Notes under the pieces: model-generated
What the model was told of the DNA's origin: nothing
The model's input: only the letters and a program-made list of their open reading frames with translations
The model's database searches: none
Part shown: in pieces, positions 1 to 12,229 of the stretch
How positions within the stretch are numbered: the first letter of the stretch is position 1
Layout: every line of letters starts with the position of its first letter
Position numbers and translations under genes: made by a program
Assembly: GCA_026168455.1 (NCBI GenBank)
Contig: JANSJX010000053.1
Span: forward strand, 1 to 64,000
Direction: 5' to 3'
Source of the DNA: Theocolax elegans
Lineage: Eukaryota > Arthropoda > Insecta > Hymenoptera > Cerocephalidae
DNA: 64,000 bases

Positions 1-1
1 C

Positions 2-2558
2 GTAGCACTGTTTCATCCATTTAGAGAAATTTGGAGAAAGGTAGTACCACAATGGAAGGCAGAAAATGACAGGTTAAGATTAAAAAAGGAAGATTTTCCA
101 TGTGTTTTGAAAAAGCATTTGATGCTTTTACACAAGAGAAACAAATAATTCAATAATAAAGGATTAATGCCTTTTAACCCAGATATTATAGATTATAATG
201 TTTTAGCCAAAAAAAAGAAAAATGCTTGTACACAAAATATAATACAAGTAGATAATAGTCACTCCCCCTATGGAAATATTAAATGTACAGAAACGTACCA
301 AAACGTACGAAAATGTACAAAACCGTACAGAAATGTACAAAAATGTACAAAACTGTACATAAATGTTGAAATTCGGACACATTGTACGGTTTCGTACATT
401 TCTGTACATTTTTGTACTGTTTTGTACATTTTCGTGTGTTTTGATACGTTTTTGTACGTTTTGGTACGTTTTGGTACGTTTTGGTACGTTTTGGTACGTA
501 TTCGTACATTTTAGTACATTTTTGTACCTTTTCCTATGTTTGCTTACGTTTTCGTACATTATCCTACATTTTCTTACATTTAATAAATTTCTATAATATT
601 TAATTTAAATTAGATATATTATGGAAATTTATTAAATGTAAGCAAATGTAGGATAATGTACGAAAATGTAAGGAAACATAGGAAAATGTACAAAAAATGT
701 AAGGAAACATAGGAAAATGTACAAAAATGTACTAAAACGTACTAAAATGTACTAAAATGTACTAAAATGTACGAAAACGTACCAAAACGTGTAAAATAAA
801 TGTATGTACAAAAAGGTACACTTTTTTACATTTATTAACTTTTCCGTACGATTAACTACATTTATTTACTTTTCCATACGATTATCTACATTTAACAAAA
901 CTAGCCGCATGTGTTCGATAAGACAGTTATTTATTAAATGTACGAAAACGTAGTAAACGTACAGAAACGTACGAAACTGTAAAAAAATGTACGAATTGTC
1001 CGAATTTCAACATTTATGTACATTTTCGTACATTTTCGTACATTTTGGTACGTTTTCGTACATTTTCGTACGTTTATCATTTCCATTGGGGTCGATTGGA
1101 GATAATGACAAGAAAAAACAGATTCAAGATTTTGAACATGATATTGGCGATAGAGTACTTCAAGAGTTCAAATCTGCACATACTACTGGTACATCAATTA
1201 ATATTGAAAATAAAGGTCTGTTTGAATATTGGTTACGCCTTAACGGATCAGCATCTGGTAAACAAATTGTATAATATATAAACACTTACATGTTATACGC
1301 AGACCTGATTTTAATATTTCGCGAATCTATTTACACTTTTAAGTTTTTTTAGTATTGAATTAATTATGTTAATCATTGTAATTATTTTGAACACTCCTGA
1401 ATGCAGTTGACTCGCCATAACTTGATACATATATAATATAATTCTTAATTTATTATTTACTTCACTTATACAAAACAAAATTAATTTTTGAATAATGAAT
1501 TTTATAAAAATATTAATTCTATACTCTTTAATTTATATAGATTGTACTTTAATAAATGACACAGTTTTAAGTTCTGAAAATCATCAGGACAGTCAATTTG
1601 ACAATTTGAGTTTTGTAAATAGCCCTCCAACTGAAGTTATAGTAATCAGTGTAGAAAGTGCAGATTCAACAAGAATAGTACCTACAATTGACAATTTATA
1701 CTTATCAAATGATGATAGTGGAGTAATTTTAGATATCGCAGAACAAAATAATCAACTTTTAACGTCTATCGATATAACTTCAAAAGAATTTAAAGAATTT
1801 GAAGAGACTGATTCCAATACATGTGGAAATAATTTAGATTTAAACGTAGATGATAATTTGACAGATGGAATATTTGCAAATAATATCCATCTATGTCAAG
1901 AAATAGGTTTGTAAAAATAGTTTTAATATAATACATTAATTGAAAAAAGGTCATTTAAAATTTTTACATATGTTTGCAGGAGATGAACAGACTCAAGTGG
2001 CTCTGGAATCAACTCATACGCAGAAAAATGTTATAGATAAGTCAACAGCAACTGAGAATGAAAGTAATCCAATAGAAAATGACAAAGAAAATAATGTGAC
2101 ATTTGCAATTCAAGGTGAGTTAATAAATATATAAGTAAGCGAAATAATTGTTGTGTATCAGTACAGTGTAAATACTGACAAAATACATAATTAATATTTT
2201 TTTCAGAAAGTACTGTTTTAAATGCAACTTTTGTAGAAACTTTCACACTACCTGTCGAATACCTACCCAAGAAAAAAAGAATTTTATTGGAAAAAAGCAA
2301 TAGCCAAAAGTTGCCTGCAGTAGGTACATCTGATAAATGGTGGAGCATACAGAAAGAGAAGGAAAATAAGAAAAGGCTTAAAGAAACAGAAATTGCAGAA
2401 AGGAAAATTTTGCGAGAAGAAAACAGAAAAAAGAGAGAAGAAAAAGCTGCTGAAAAAAAATATTACAAGAAGAAAAAAAGAAATTATTAGAAGAAAAACG
2501 GAAGCTTCAAGAAAAAATGATGCTCGTACAAAAAAGAATAAAAAAAGAAATAACATAA
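2..2558 (+). pseudogene. pogo/Tigger-like transposase, C-terminal exons (5' end outside window)
   Basis: Exon 1 runs from base 2 to a donor at 1258 and includes the inserted foldback 280-1085. It reads HPFREIWRKVVPQWKAEN, then GLMPFNPDIIDYNVL, then FEHDIGDRVLQEFK, an order like the C-terminal third of pogo/Tigger DDE transposases (recalled similarity, not searched). Later exons are 1541-1906, 1980-2114 (donor GTGAGT) and 2207-2558. All three introns are phase 1 and the frame stays open across them. The tail is a strongly charged lysine/glutamate coiled coil. Decay is visible: a TAA at 146-148, the foldback insertion, and a length change in an A-run near 2452-2460 that moves the coiled coil into another frame, so the native stop is probably TAA 2556-2558 rather than TAG 2488-2490. 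The N-terminal DNA-binding and DDE parts are not in the window. A jerky-like relative is the main alternative. Confidence 0.5.
280..1085. repeat. Foldback element built from ~10-bp GTAC-containing repeats
   Basis: Dozens of imperfect units such as GTACGTTTTG or GTACATTTTC occur with a period near 10 bp. The orientation switches: 400-590 carries the T-rich form and 640-800 the A-rich complement, around an AT-rich centre near 608, so the two sides can pair. A smaller set of units, again in both orientations, lies at 930-1075. It interrupts the transposase-like exon. Foldback transposons are known to have arms of short tandem repeats; the assignment is inference. Confidence 0.6.
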
Positions 2559-3579
2559 TGAAAAATAAATCTTTATATTGATTATTTTGTTTAAATAAAT
2601 AAATATATATATGGTATTTACAATTTATAATTTATATTTTATTTATTAAATATAGAGACATTTATATTAATGAAAGTATGTATTTATTATCCTTTTTACT
2701 TCCTATTTATCTCATATTTATTAATACCGTTTAATAATCGGGACAATAATTATTAAACGCCGGTATATACATCAACATAATGTTTAATAATAGGGACACA
2801 AATTATTAAACACCTGGACGTGTTCAAAAAATTGTTTAATAGAGGGTACACATTGGCTTTTCAATAATTTATTAATAATTTTTATTTTGTCTAATGAATT
2901 ATAATTATTTCAATTCTATCTTGTTCAGAACTTATCAGCCTACAATGTATTATAAAATTTTATTGTTTAAAAGCTTTTAAATAATTAAAATCAATGTTAA
3001 TATATAAAGACAAGACAAAATAGTTTAATAACAGGGACGTTTACCTTATATCCTTACTCGTCGAACTTAGAAAGACGAATGAAATACATCGTTCACGTAA
3101 ACGGTGTGGAACAAATGTATCGTGTGTGTATGTATAAAAACAAAGGCTCCGAAATTGTTTTCGAACTTTGAGAAGGATACTACGATATGTAATGTGTACA
3201 TTGAAGCACTTCTATAGTCAACGTTACGTTCGACCTACAGCTTGTGCCAAGAGATAAATGTTAGAATTTGACTAGGTCAGATCAAAATATAGCTTGTTAT
3301 CATATTTCTATTGATCATTTAGCCACATAGTAATTTATTTACTCTCCGTGCTGTAAATACCATTTTAGTCAGGCTTGTGTTAACACCCAGTGCTATAAAA
3401 TAATGTTCCATATGCGTCTTAAAAATTATTTTGGTATAAGACAATTACTCAGTCATTCATCTTATGATGTATCGTGTTACATTTTATTATGTTGCGACGA
3501 GACGTCGTTGCAATGAAATAAATAATACTTAATGTATTATATTATTTCGTAGTATGTATCTTATATTGTATGTAATACT
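2559..3579. other. AT-rich stretch without a gene; short hairpins
   Basis: No supportable ORF. Two adjacent imperfect hairpins at 2729-2758 and 2782-2811 have GTTTAATAAT / ATTATTAAAC arms and a GGGAC-containing loop. Similar GTTTAATA..GGGAC motifs recur near 2835 and 3022. They may be ends of a degraded element. Confidence 0.35.
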
Positions 3580-4545
3580 ATATTTTAAAATCTCGCACGT
3601 TGTTATTGTTTCGTGCGTTGTCTCTTCAAGGCCACGAAACACGCGTGTTTATGTCGATGACCGAGGATGTGTGCGAGCATCCGTATATACAATTGCTATT
3701 GTGTGTGTGTGTTAGGTACTTTTCGGGAATGCGACAATTCCCGAAAAGCTCAGTACGCTGCCGGTCTTGACCGCGACAGCACCCTTTGACACATCGTCAC
3801 GTCTAGTTCCGCGCGCCACGGGAAGTACCGGACCGGTTCGTCCGTGCTCCGGGAAGCCGTACGCGAGTGATCGTGAGTTCGTGTGAGTGCAGTGCGAAGG
3901 ACCAAATACCTTGGGATGAGTGTTCCCCGAGGTAGGCGAATCGCCGCGGCATCAGGCCGCACCTGCAGACTATCGAGGACGACGGGAAACCGGGCCGACT
4001 CCACCGGCCAGCAGACGTCGGGGCGCCGACGTACACCAGGGCCTATGGATAAACCAGCCCGGTAAGTACCCGACATTGGTCGGTATACATTAGAGTGTGT
4101 TGAGTGTGTGTGCACGTATGTTTGTTCGGTAGCACACCGGTGCTACCGAAACCGATTGGGTATTGCGCGGGGCGAGCATGGGGGCAGCCCCTGCTTGCCG
4201 CGTATATACCACGCGACCGGGAGAACTCCCGTTAATTATTGTCAGGCACCTCCGTGTAAATTCAGTATAAATAAATATTGTTTATTTGTTTTTATATAAC
4301 GGTCGCGTTATCATTTAATTATAAATTAACCCGCAATTAATCATTCCGATTCCCGATTTTCCCGTCACGTGTGTCGGTACGTAGGAGATCGTCCTATCTC
4401 CGCTACCGTGTCCCGACGGGTTAACTTATTAACCCACGGCAACGACAAAGACGCGTTCTTCGGGCCGTCGTCCCTGTAATAAATTAATAAATAACTTGTA
4501 ACTGGTATTAGGACGAAATACCACGTTACAATGTATCCAAAATGC
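3580..4545. other. GC-rich block, possible LTR or 5' leader of an element
   Basis: Base composition rises abruptly relative to the AT-rich flanks. It holds a perfect 12-bp stem hairpin (3719-3748), several ORF shadows and a good splice-donor-like CCCGGTAAGTAC at about 4060. One plus frame is open from ATG 3916 to that donor (arginine-rich, no family recognised). It could be an LTR plus leader or a non-coding first exon. I could not find a matching direct repeat in the window. Confidence 0.3.
3719..3748. repeat. Perfect 12-bp stem hairpin
   Basis: CTTTTCGGGAAT and ATTCCCGAAAAG flank a 6-nt loop (GCGACA) inside the GC-rich block. No T-run follows closely, so it is not a pol III terminator. Function unknown. 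Confidence 0.7.
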
Positions 4546-4549
4546 AATT

Positions 4550-4830
4550 TTTTTATTTTTATCTTTAAATATAATTTAATTAATTTTGTTCAAAATTAAC
4601 GAAAAATGAAATATTTGCAACTTCATTTTTTAAATAACGGTAACAAGTAACGAAACTATTTCGTTATTTATATCTAAACATAACAAATGTATCGAAATTA
4701 TTTCGTTATTTTTTTAATAACGTAACAATAATACCAAAATGATTCGTTATTTTATATTTTAACGTGTAACGAAAAAAACGGAACCATTTTGTTATATTTT
4801 TAATAACGTAACAAACATAACGTTTCATTA
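4550..4830. repeat. Degenerate TAACGAAA / TTTCGTTA repeat cluster
   Basis: The motif TAACGAAAT and its complement ATTTCGTTAT recur in both orientations, about every 30-60 bp. It directly abuts the SAM-gene exon beginning at 4833. It may be the remnant of a TIR region of that element. Confidence 0.45.
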
Positions 4831-5559
4831 AGAATCCATCCCTGATTTAAAACCCAATGACTTCCAAGACATGGGAATTGAATTGAAAGGACCTATTATC
4901 AAATTAAACGCTTTGGTTGAAGAAACTTACGAGACTCATTTTAATTTCAAAGTAATTATACTATAAAAGTATAATAATTAATAGAACAAATGTATTTTAA
5001 ATTAAGTTTAAGAGTTTTTAAAACCATTTTTAAATAGATTAATTCTCGCAAATTGACGTAGATACTTATAATTTTTAACAAACTTTATGTTGATCGATTT
5101 GAAAATTTTTTAAATATACATATATAAGTTTCTAATTAATAATAACGCAATAAATGTACTTATTTTAATACATATTTTGTGCAGGTGCTTTTTAGTTCTA
5201 CTGTCGATGTGGTACAATCGAATTCAGAAAGAAATGTTATTAGTCTTGAACATAATGACTTCGATGTTTCCCCAATTGAATTAGTAGATGTAATGGATGC
5301 AAAAGAAATTAGTAATAAAAATAAGTACTCTGAAGAAGCAAGTGCAATGAATAGCAATCAAAGTGACAAAAATTGTAATGAAAAATTTATAGAAGAAATT
5401 AATATTACTGCTAATGAACCATCTATTAATTCTAATGAACATAGTCCTAATATTTCAAAACCAACTGTAGCAAATAACGGCAACCATGTGTATAATAAAT
5501 CTTGCAAATGCAATATTGCTACGCAGGTTAGATATAGTATATATATATATGAAGCATTT

Positions 5560-6339
5560 CACGTCAAGTGGTCCGATCACAATTTTGAAATTTTACTATA
5601 CAACATTACATGTAACATTGGTTACTAATTATGTCTAGAATTTATCATTCTGGGTTAAAATCTCTAATCTGAAGGTTAATATCTCATAAACTATGTCAAT
5701 ATTCAACTAAAAAAATTGAAAGTTCGCCCCAATTGATTTTTTCATCCAAAAGTCTAAAAGAAAGCTTAAAGCAATTCTTTTATCGGTCTGTAACTTGTAA
5801 ATGGTTTTCAATCCTACAAAAGTTATGATGATTTAAAGTAAAACAAAATTTATAAAAATTCAATTACTAATTAGAATGTTAATTTCAAAAAGTTTTTTGT
5901 GTTTCTTTAAATTATCATAACTTTCTACAGAATTGAAGGCCATTTATAAACTACATACCTTTTAAAAGGTAATGCTTCATGCTTTCTTTTAGACTTTTGG
6001 ATGTAATTAGAGCGAAGTTACAGTTTTTTTAAGTTGAATATTGACATAGTTTATTTGTATTCTAACCCAGAAGGATAAATTCTAGACATAATTAGTAACC
6101 TATGTTACATATAATAGTTATAAAGTAGAAGTTGATAGATTTTGAGATAAATAGCGCCAGTAAACACAGCTGGTGTTGCAAAAACTTGAAATAACTCAAT
6201 TTTGGGGGTTTCAATAACTTTTGAACAATCAACAAATAGAGTCCAGTAACTAAACATTTTTTATATTTTCTGAGTAACATTTCCAGTGTGTACCAAAAAT
6301 TTGGTGTATTTTAAAATCTTGATTGGATTACTTGACGTG
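5560..6339. mobile_element. Long-hairpin MITE, copy 1 (CACGTCAAG ends)
   Basis: The ends are inverted (CACGTCAAG at 5560, CTTGACGTG ending 6339) and most of the body folds back on itself: the ACCCAGAA and TTATGATGATTTAAAG regions have complements in the other half. It lies in intron 2 of the SAM gene. A second, truncated copy is at 22624-23335. Confidence 0.7.
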
Positions 6340-6814
6340 GAATTTTGCATGTATACAACATTTTATTATATTCAAAGTTACTGGTTGTTGTTAAAAGGTA
6401 TTTCTTTTAATACAAACTATTAAAAAAATTTACTGAAAAGTAAATGTTGATTTCCTTTTAATAAACCATTTTAAAAAATCCATTAAAAATTAACAATAAT
6501 TTAAAAAGGCTAATCTCTGCAGTATTGTATGTTTATTAAAAAAGTGTTTATATTTACAAAGTAATATTTATGTAGGTACATACATTTTTTACATCGGCGT
6601 TAAGAGACTTCATAAAATAAGTTTATTTTTAAACATTAGTATTCTATAAATATGCTATAAATGTTTATATGTAAATTGAGTTCTGCTGAAAAGTTTCATA
6701 TAACGTAGAAATCGTAATAGAATTTGACGTCGATGAATGAAAATATATGTATTTATGAATACTACTTTGTTAAGCATTAAATGTTTTTTAACAAACATAC
6801 TAAATTATTGTTAA

Positions 6815-7128
6815 CGGGATGTGAAGCCCAAAAAAAGAAAAATGATTATTATTTATACCATATTATTATTATTTATAAGAAAAATATTGTCTGAAAGGTA
6901 ACAATATAACTATTAAAATATGTAGCGTTAATCAAAACTTCGTATTTTAATAGTTACAATACTACTTTTCAGACAATATTTTTTTTCTCTCAGTGTATAA
7001 ATCTGTGTCACGGCATTTCTATTTGTTTTTAACAGTATCAGTGATTTTTCTCAGATTCTTCTTCTAATTAGGTTTTAAAATTTTTCAGATATCTAAGTAG
7101 GTCTCTGCAATTTGGGTATCACATCCCC
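6815..7128. mobile_element. TTAA-flanked MITE (piggyBac-like target)
   Basis: Flanked on both sides by TTAA (6811-6814 and 7129-7132). Terminal inverted repeats CGGGATGTGAAGCCCAA / GGGGATGTGATACCCAA match at most positions. An internal hairpin at 6879-6990 pairs ATTGTCTGAAAGGTAAC with its near complement. A TTAA duplication is typical of piggyBac and some Kolobok elements; the superfamily is inference. Confidence 0.65.
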
Positions 7129-8271
7129 TTAAATGTAAATGGTGAATAGTAATTGAAAAGTGAATACTTTTTAATGTGTTTTGGTGAAATTGGTTTTATT
7201 TGCTTTTATTTATAACATGCATTACATTTTAATATTACTTTTCTTATTTTTTAACTATATGCAGGATAAAGTCAGAAGCATAAATATAAATATAAGAAAA
7301 TGTATTGAAGAGTTTGATGCACCTCGAAAAGGTGGATATAAAGTATTACCTTTATTAGATAATGGGTTGCCATTAAATGCAGCTTTGAGGAGCAGTCTTG
7401 GACGAAAAATATGCGACAGCGTGGTAAAACTATGGGAAGATGAGTGAGTAATTATGATACTTCTAAAAACAATTTACAACTTCAGTCTATAGATTAACAG
7501 ATTCGACCTTTTCTTCAAAATCGTATTTATTCAATTTTTTACTCTTATACCACAATATTAATTTCTAATTCCCTACGAGTTATATAAATAATTGTATAAT
7601 TATTGCATTAATAAAATAATAGAATAATATAATGTAAAAGAGATGGAATGTATTTTTTAAGTAATCAATAATTTTACAATTAAAATTAAGAAGGAATATC
7701 ATTTCTTTACAAAAAATCCATAGTAAGTACCGTAAAGTACCTAATATTTGATCATGAATCAATTTCTAATCAGTATATTATTTTAATAAAGTAATAAGAT
7801 TTACATAAATCTAATCGTTGCTACATACAATTTAAAGGTTAAACAATCAATAATATAGTCTTAACTAGGAATTGTTATACACACTTAATTTACTGATCAG
7901 AAATTGGTACTTCCCACTTTTTTTCTTACATTGTTGCTTACTTAAAAAAATAGCAGTTATTTTTTTTCCGAAATTGCCAACAAGAAGTTTAATACTTATA
8001 CTTTGTGTATGGGTCAAAATATATACAATTATTAGCCTTCATTAACATAAAATTATTCTATATATAAACGTACGGATTTGCCTTAGTTGATCAAAAACTG
8101 GGTATGTGACGGTACTGCTTTATTTCAGCATAAATGCATAATTGTATTAACTTTAACATAATTACATCTTTTAGTTACGTACCTCACTGCTTAAAATTAA
8201 AAGTAGCAAAGGAAATTGTTCACTGCTTTCCATCATTAGGAAATTCATTAAAAGGATCATATATTGGCTAT

Positions 8272-8870
8272 GTATGAATAAATTATTGTATTCGATAAAA
8301 CTGTCCCATAATGAAAAACTGTACTTATTAACAAATCACAAAATTTAGCCAAATTATAAGCATTATAATTATGGTTGTACTCCCGCTCATTTTTGGTCAT
8401 AATTGCGCATTTCTTGCACATTTATTGGAATAAACATAACCTCCAAACATAAAGTATTTATTTCTAGGTAGTCTTGAAGCTTAAAACTTGAAGCGTGTTC
8501 TGAGATTTGATCCTTTTTCATACTTCTTACAGTTTCCGATAATGTCCAACGATTGTTTGCGTTTAATAAGCACTCATTGCAAAGTTTTTATCAAATAAAT
8601 TATGAATTAATTTTAGGCAATCGTATAATAACTAAATAGTTTCGCAACATTAATTACAGTAATAAAATATATAATTTGTGGTTATTTAAAAAATACATTT
8701 TTTCCACAAGCAACATTAATTTCAAAAACCTATACATAAACATTTTTATATAGGAGGTTTGGTCGAATGGAAATAGTGGGACATTAGATAACCACTTGAA
8801 ATATAAAAGAAAGTTTTTATTTAAAAAAATACAAACAAATAAAAACAAAGGATAAACTTCAGGTTAACGT
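8272..8870. other. AT-rich intron of the SAM gene
   Basis: Nothing beyond intronic AT-rich sequence is recognisable between the exon ending 8271 and the SINE fragment starting near 8871. Confidence 0.4.
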
Positions 8871-9000
8871 TATTATTTTAACATTGCTCTTTTTATGCTC
8901 CCAAATTAGTGTTAATCTTTGTTAAGAAAGTACTTGTTGAAAATACATTCCCCAATGGTGCTTGTATCAATCGGCGGGAATCGAACCTGGGACCTCCACA
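8871..9000 (-). mobile_element. 5'-truncated tRNA-derived SINE (tail and B box)
   Basis: On the minus strand it reads a B-box-like GGTTCGATTCC, then the same body and GGGAGCATAAAAAGAGC tail found in the full SINE at 10588-10801. The tRNA-like head upstream of the B box is lost. No clear target duplication. Confidence 0.7.
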
Positions 9001-9680
9001 TTTTGCATAAACTAATTATTTCTTTATATTTTTAGTTCGAAAAATTACAATTTATGAAACCCGATTCTACTAATAAAAACTAAATTGTACAATATATGAA
9101 AGACACAAGAGAAATGAGAAAAGATCTCTTTATGAAAAATTTTAATCTTACAGCAAAATTGAGGCAATTTCCTCAATTTTTAAGTTATAATGGTTTGTTG
9201 GTAAGATTTACCATAATTGGATAACATACAAGACAGTTCTATCCCATTTAATTATTTTATTATTATTTAGTTAATTTAAAAAGATCTACACTTTCTCGCG
9301 TAGGCAAGGGGAAGGGGAGTAATTGCCACGGTACTATCTTACAAAGAGAGGTCACACCCTCTGGAAAACGGATTCTTGCCAAACTCTAGGATATAATTTC
9401 TACTATAAAATCACGCAGAAAGCCGGAGTTTTTATAAGCTTTAAATCTTTACTAAATTATAACTACAACTTTGTTGTACTATTAGTTAACTGTGTTCAAA
9501 ATTTAATTACAATCTGATAATTTGATTATTTACGGATAGAACTTTCTTATGGAAAATAATAATTAACATTCGTTTAAGAAGTTGAAATTAAATTTGTTAT
9601 AACTACTGTTACAGATTAATGAAGAGTATAAAGATATTTATCCCCAATATGAGGAATCAATAATAGATATATTTACTATA

Positions 9681-10214
9681 AAGTTTGAATTATTTCTTGA
9701 ACTGAATAAGGGCAGGTCGGTTGGATGTTAAAGAAACCAAAAAACACAAATTTCAATATAGAAATTGCGACGTTTCGTCGACAAAGATGCGTCGACCTCA
9801 TCAGGCACTGTTTATTTAAAAAAAAACTTTTCGTTAACAAAACAATTAACAGAATCATAAATTCAAACTTTACCACTTACACAAATATATACAATCAATG
9901 TGTTTACGGCATGTCAATTTCAAAACTTGTTTTCAAATTTTGTTTACCTCTGGACTGTCAGTTTGACGTTTGAAATTGTCATGCCGTAAACACATTGATT
10001 GTATATATTTATGTAAGTGGTAAAGTTTGAATTTATGATTCTGTTAATTGTTTTGTTAACGAAAAGTTTTTTTTTTTAAATAAACAGTGCCTGATGAGGT
10101 CGACGCATCTTTGTCGACGAAACGTCGCAATTTCTATATTGAAATTTGTGTTTTTTGGTTTCTTTAACATCCAACCAACCTGCCCTTATTCAGTTTAAGA
10201 AATAATTCAAACTT
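9681..10214. mobile_element. 534-bp MITE with long TIRs and TATA target duplication, inside an exon
   Basis: Inverted arms exceed 200 bp, starting AAGTTTGAATTATTTC, with the centre near 9948. Flanks are TATA at 9677-9680 and 10215-10218. Removing the element plus one TATA restores an uninterrupted codon series of the SAM gene (DIFTI then ITWRVKLQ), which supports a 4-bp duplication and shows the element landed in a coding exon. The arms contain CTGATGAGGTCGAC..GTCGACGAAACGTC, discussed under rejected items. Confidence 0.8.
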
Positions 10215-10587
10215 TATAATAACATGGAGGGTGAAACTTCAATCTACTCAAGATAAAACGAAAATTCTAAGTCTTCCTATTAACAAGGATTTATTGAAGA
10301 ACATAATAAATAATGGTTCATCTTAATTTACTTCTACTGCAATTACATATATATACTTAATATTTGGTACGGCGAAATCAAATTTTGTGCACGTCGATTT
10401 CACATTTGAGCGAGGAAGTAATTTTCTCTTTGTTTAACCTTTAGTGTGCCGGGATTTGCACCACAGTTTCTGATATATCCAAGTGGAAAGATTAAAAAGA
10501 AACACCCGATATAGTACCCGCTACATTACTTCGGCCACTTTCAGTTTTCATTTTGATGACAGAATCAAGTTCAGATACCTAAATAAT

Positions 10588-10801
10588 TTTTTTTTTTTTT
10601 ATTATTTTAATGTCGCTCTTTTTATGCTCCCAAACCGGTGCTAATTAGCGACGGAAGTCATACGATGTCATGGTGAAGAAAGCACTTGTTGAAAATACAT
10701 TCGCCAGTGGTGCTTGTATCAATCGTCCGGGGCCGGGAATCGAACCTGGGACCTCCAGATTACGAGCCCGACGCCCTATCGACCAAACCATCGCAGGCCT
10801 C
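10588..10801 (-). mobile_element. Full-length tRNA-derived SINE with 10-bp target duplication
   Basis: Target duplication CCTAAATAAT lies at 10578-10587 and 10802-10811. On the minus strand it begins GGCCTGCGATGG, with A-box-like TGGTTTGGTCGATAGG and B-box GGTTCGATTCC, then a body with GTGGTGCTTG, a stem-forming GTCGCT..AGCGAC tail and a poly-A (poly-T on plus). The anticodon-arm region CGTCGGGCTCGTAATCTG resembles an elongator tRNA-Met, from memory. The pol III promoter is internal. It lies in an intron of the SAM gene. Confidence 0.9.
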
Positions 10802-11260
10802 CCTAAATAATCCTTAAAGACTCACTTAGGTGTATACTTAATTAATGAAAAAACATATCCCGGTCCTATAAAGGTTAAACTTTCTTCCTAGCTCGTGCGT
10901 TCCTTGTCAGTATCGTATAACGTATTATTTTGATGCCGGTTATGTATATATAATTTAGAGTGTGATAGTTTGCTTATCTTGACATCGTATACGCCGAGAA
11001 ATATGTAAATTATGAACATTAGAGTATTTATAAATTTTTTATTCATTTTCAGGCAACATTAAAGCTGTGGCTGTGTTACCTTATTTTTTTAAAAAAACAA
11101 ATGCAAGATAAAGAGGTAAATTTATTTCTAAATATGTATTAATTAGTATACTAACTGTTTTAATCATTATAATAAATTACAGAATACGCGTAAGAAGAGG
11201 GGAAGGCAAAAAATAATAAAATTACCTTCCATTCCACATTCGCAGTTACTAAGTATTGAA

Positions 11261-12229
11261 GTACGATATTCATTTATTTTTCATTTTTTATTTATATATA
11301 ATTCACATGAAAAAATTAAAATATAAAATATATTGTCAATGTTTCCCCGCGTTCCACTGTATTTTGTTTTACATGGGCATAAATCAATTTTTTCGGTCTT
11401 GTAGCAAATTTTCAATGAAAATTATAATTAAAATATTCAACTAAAAATTTATGAAGTCATAAACATATAAAACTACCTGACAGAGAAACTTTAAGAGACA
11501 AATTTTTTAAAAAAGTGCTGAATTTGAAGAGTTTATTTGTATTACTAAAAGTTGTTTTCAGACTATGACATATTCTTAACGGGAGGTCAGACCCAAGTTA
11601 CGGGGACCTACACCTTTCAACATAAGAACTATGTTGAAAATATTGAATTAAAAATGTAAAAAAATTCATACGGGTAGATTAAAACAAAAGCGAAGGCATG
11701 ATGTTTTCATTTTGTAAGAAAAAATAAATTTGTTAATATTAATTAAATAGACAATTTTCAGTCGGTAATCAAACCTCAGAATTATATTATAAATTTAAAA
11801 ATCTGAATAAATTGAAGTATACTCTTTAAAACATGCCTAAGGATGTGACGTTCACACGGAAAAAAGAATTCTGTAAGGCCAGCGGTGTATACATCGCTAC
11901 ATAGTCTTTACAGATCTTTTAATATACCAAGTTAAAATTTTCGCTAGATAAATCAAATTTTACAACATAACTATGCTTAATGATCAAAACAGCAACTATG
12001 CATTGCCTATGATAACAATAAAGAAAAGCATAATTTCGATAGCAAATTTTTGTTTATTCTAGTCGTAAATACTGTCACTGCAATCAATACTTTTGCTAAA
12101 TTAGCAGGTGTGACATAAAACAATATTTTTGGTTACTTCAGCTAAAAAAATGAGTGTGAAAAGCGTACCAGGTGCTGCGATAGTGTATGCATGTTTTTTC
12201 AAACGAATGACTATCGCTGATATTATCAC
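11261..12229. other. AT-rich spacer, no gene recognised
   Basis: No coding or structured signal I can support. AACGGGAGGTCAGACCC near 11579 resembles the end of the TTAA MITE at 6815 but no partner end is visible. The large transposon's target duplication TACG occupies 12230-12233. Confidence 0.4.

Larger units (their letters stand above)
4833..11260 (+). pseudogene. SAM-domain, transposon-type multi-exon gene (decayed)
   Basis: Exons read by splice sites and phase: 4833-4951, 5185-5526, 7265-7443, 8175-8271, 9036-9200, 9615-10316 (interrupted by a MITE), 11053-11115 and 11183-11260; an upstream start exon is missing. Exon 1 encodes the second half of a SAM-like domain (NDFQDMGIELKGPIIKL). 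Exon 2 is a polar, low-complexity linker. The next exons carry an alpha-helical module (ALRSSLGRKICDSVVKLWED, then VAKEIVHCFPSLGN) seen, as I recall it, in uncharacterised animal SAM proteins linked to transposons. After it come VQYMKDTREMRKDLF, AVAVLPYFFKK and a basic RKKRGRQK stretch. Junction phases match from exon 1 through 11053, strong evidence that the exons belong together. Breaks: TAA at 9081-9083 and a T/A-run frameshift near 11083-11098. The second SAM gene in this window (27079-29280) has the same architecture. Catalytic function is not indicated. Confidence 0.55.

Noticed and set aside
280..1085. CRISPR array or bacterial repeat
   Set aside because: Period of ~10 bp without unique spacers and in a eukaryotic context.
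3883..4299. Arg/Pro-rich small ORFs in the GC-rich block
   Set aside because: Open on both strands through base composition, no recognisable domain; only the donor-like site is noted.
9770..10140. Hammerhead-ribozyme-like motif CTGATGAG...GTCGAC GAAAC in the MITE arms
   Set aside because: It has the CUGAUGA and GAAA boxes and a 6-bp stem II, but an extra G precedes the stem and no helix III with loop can form because GAAAC is followed directly by GUC. Resemblance to Penelope-type 3' motifs is possible; ribozyme activity is not supported.
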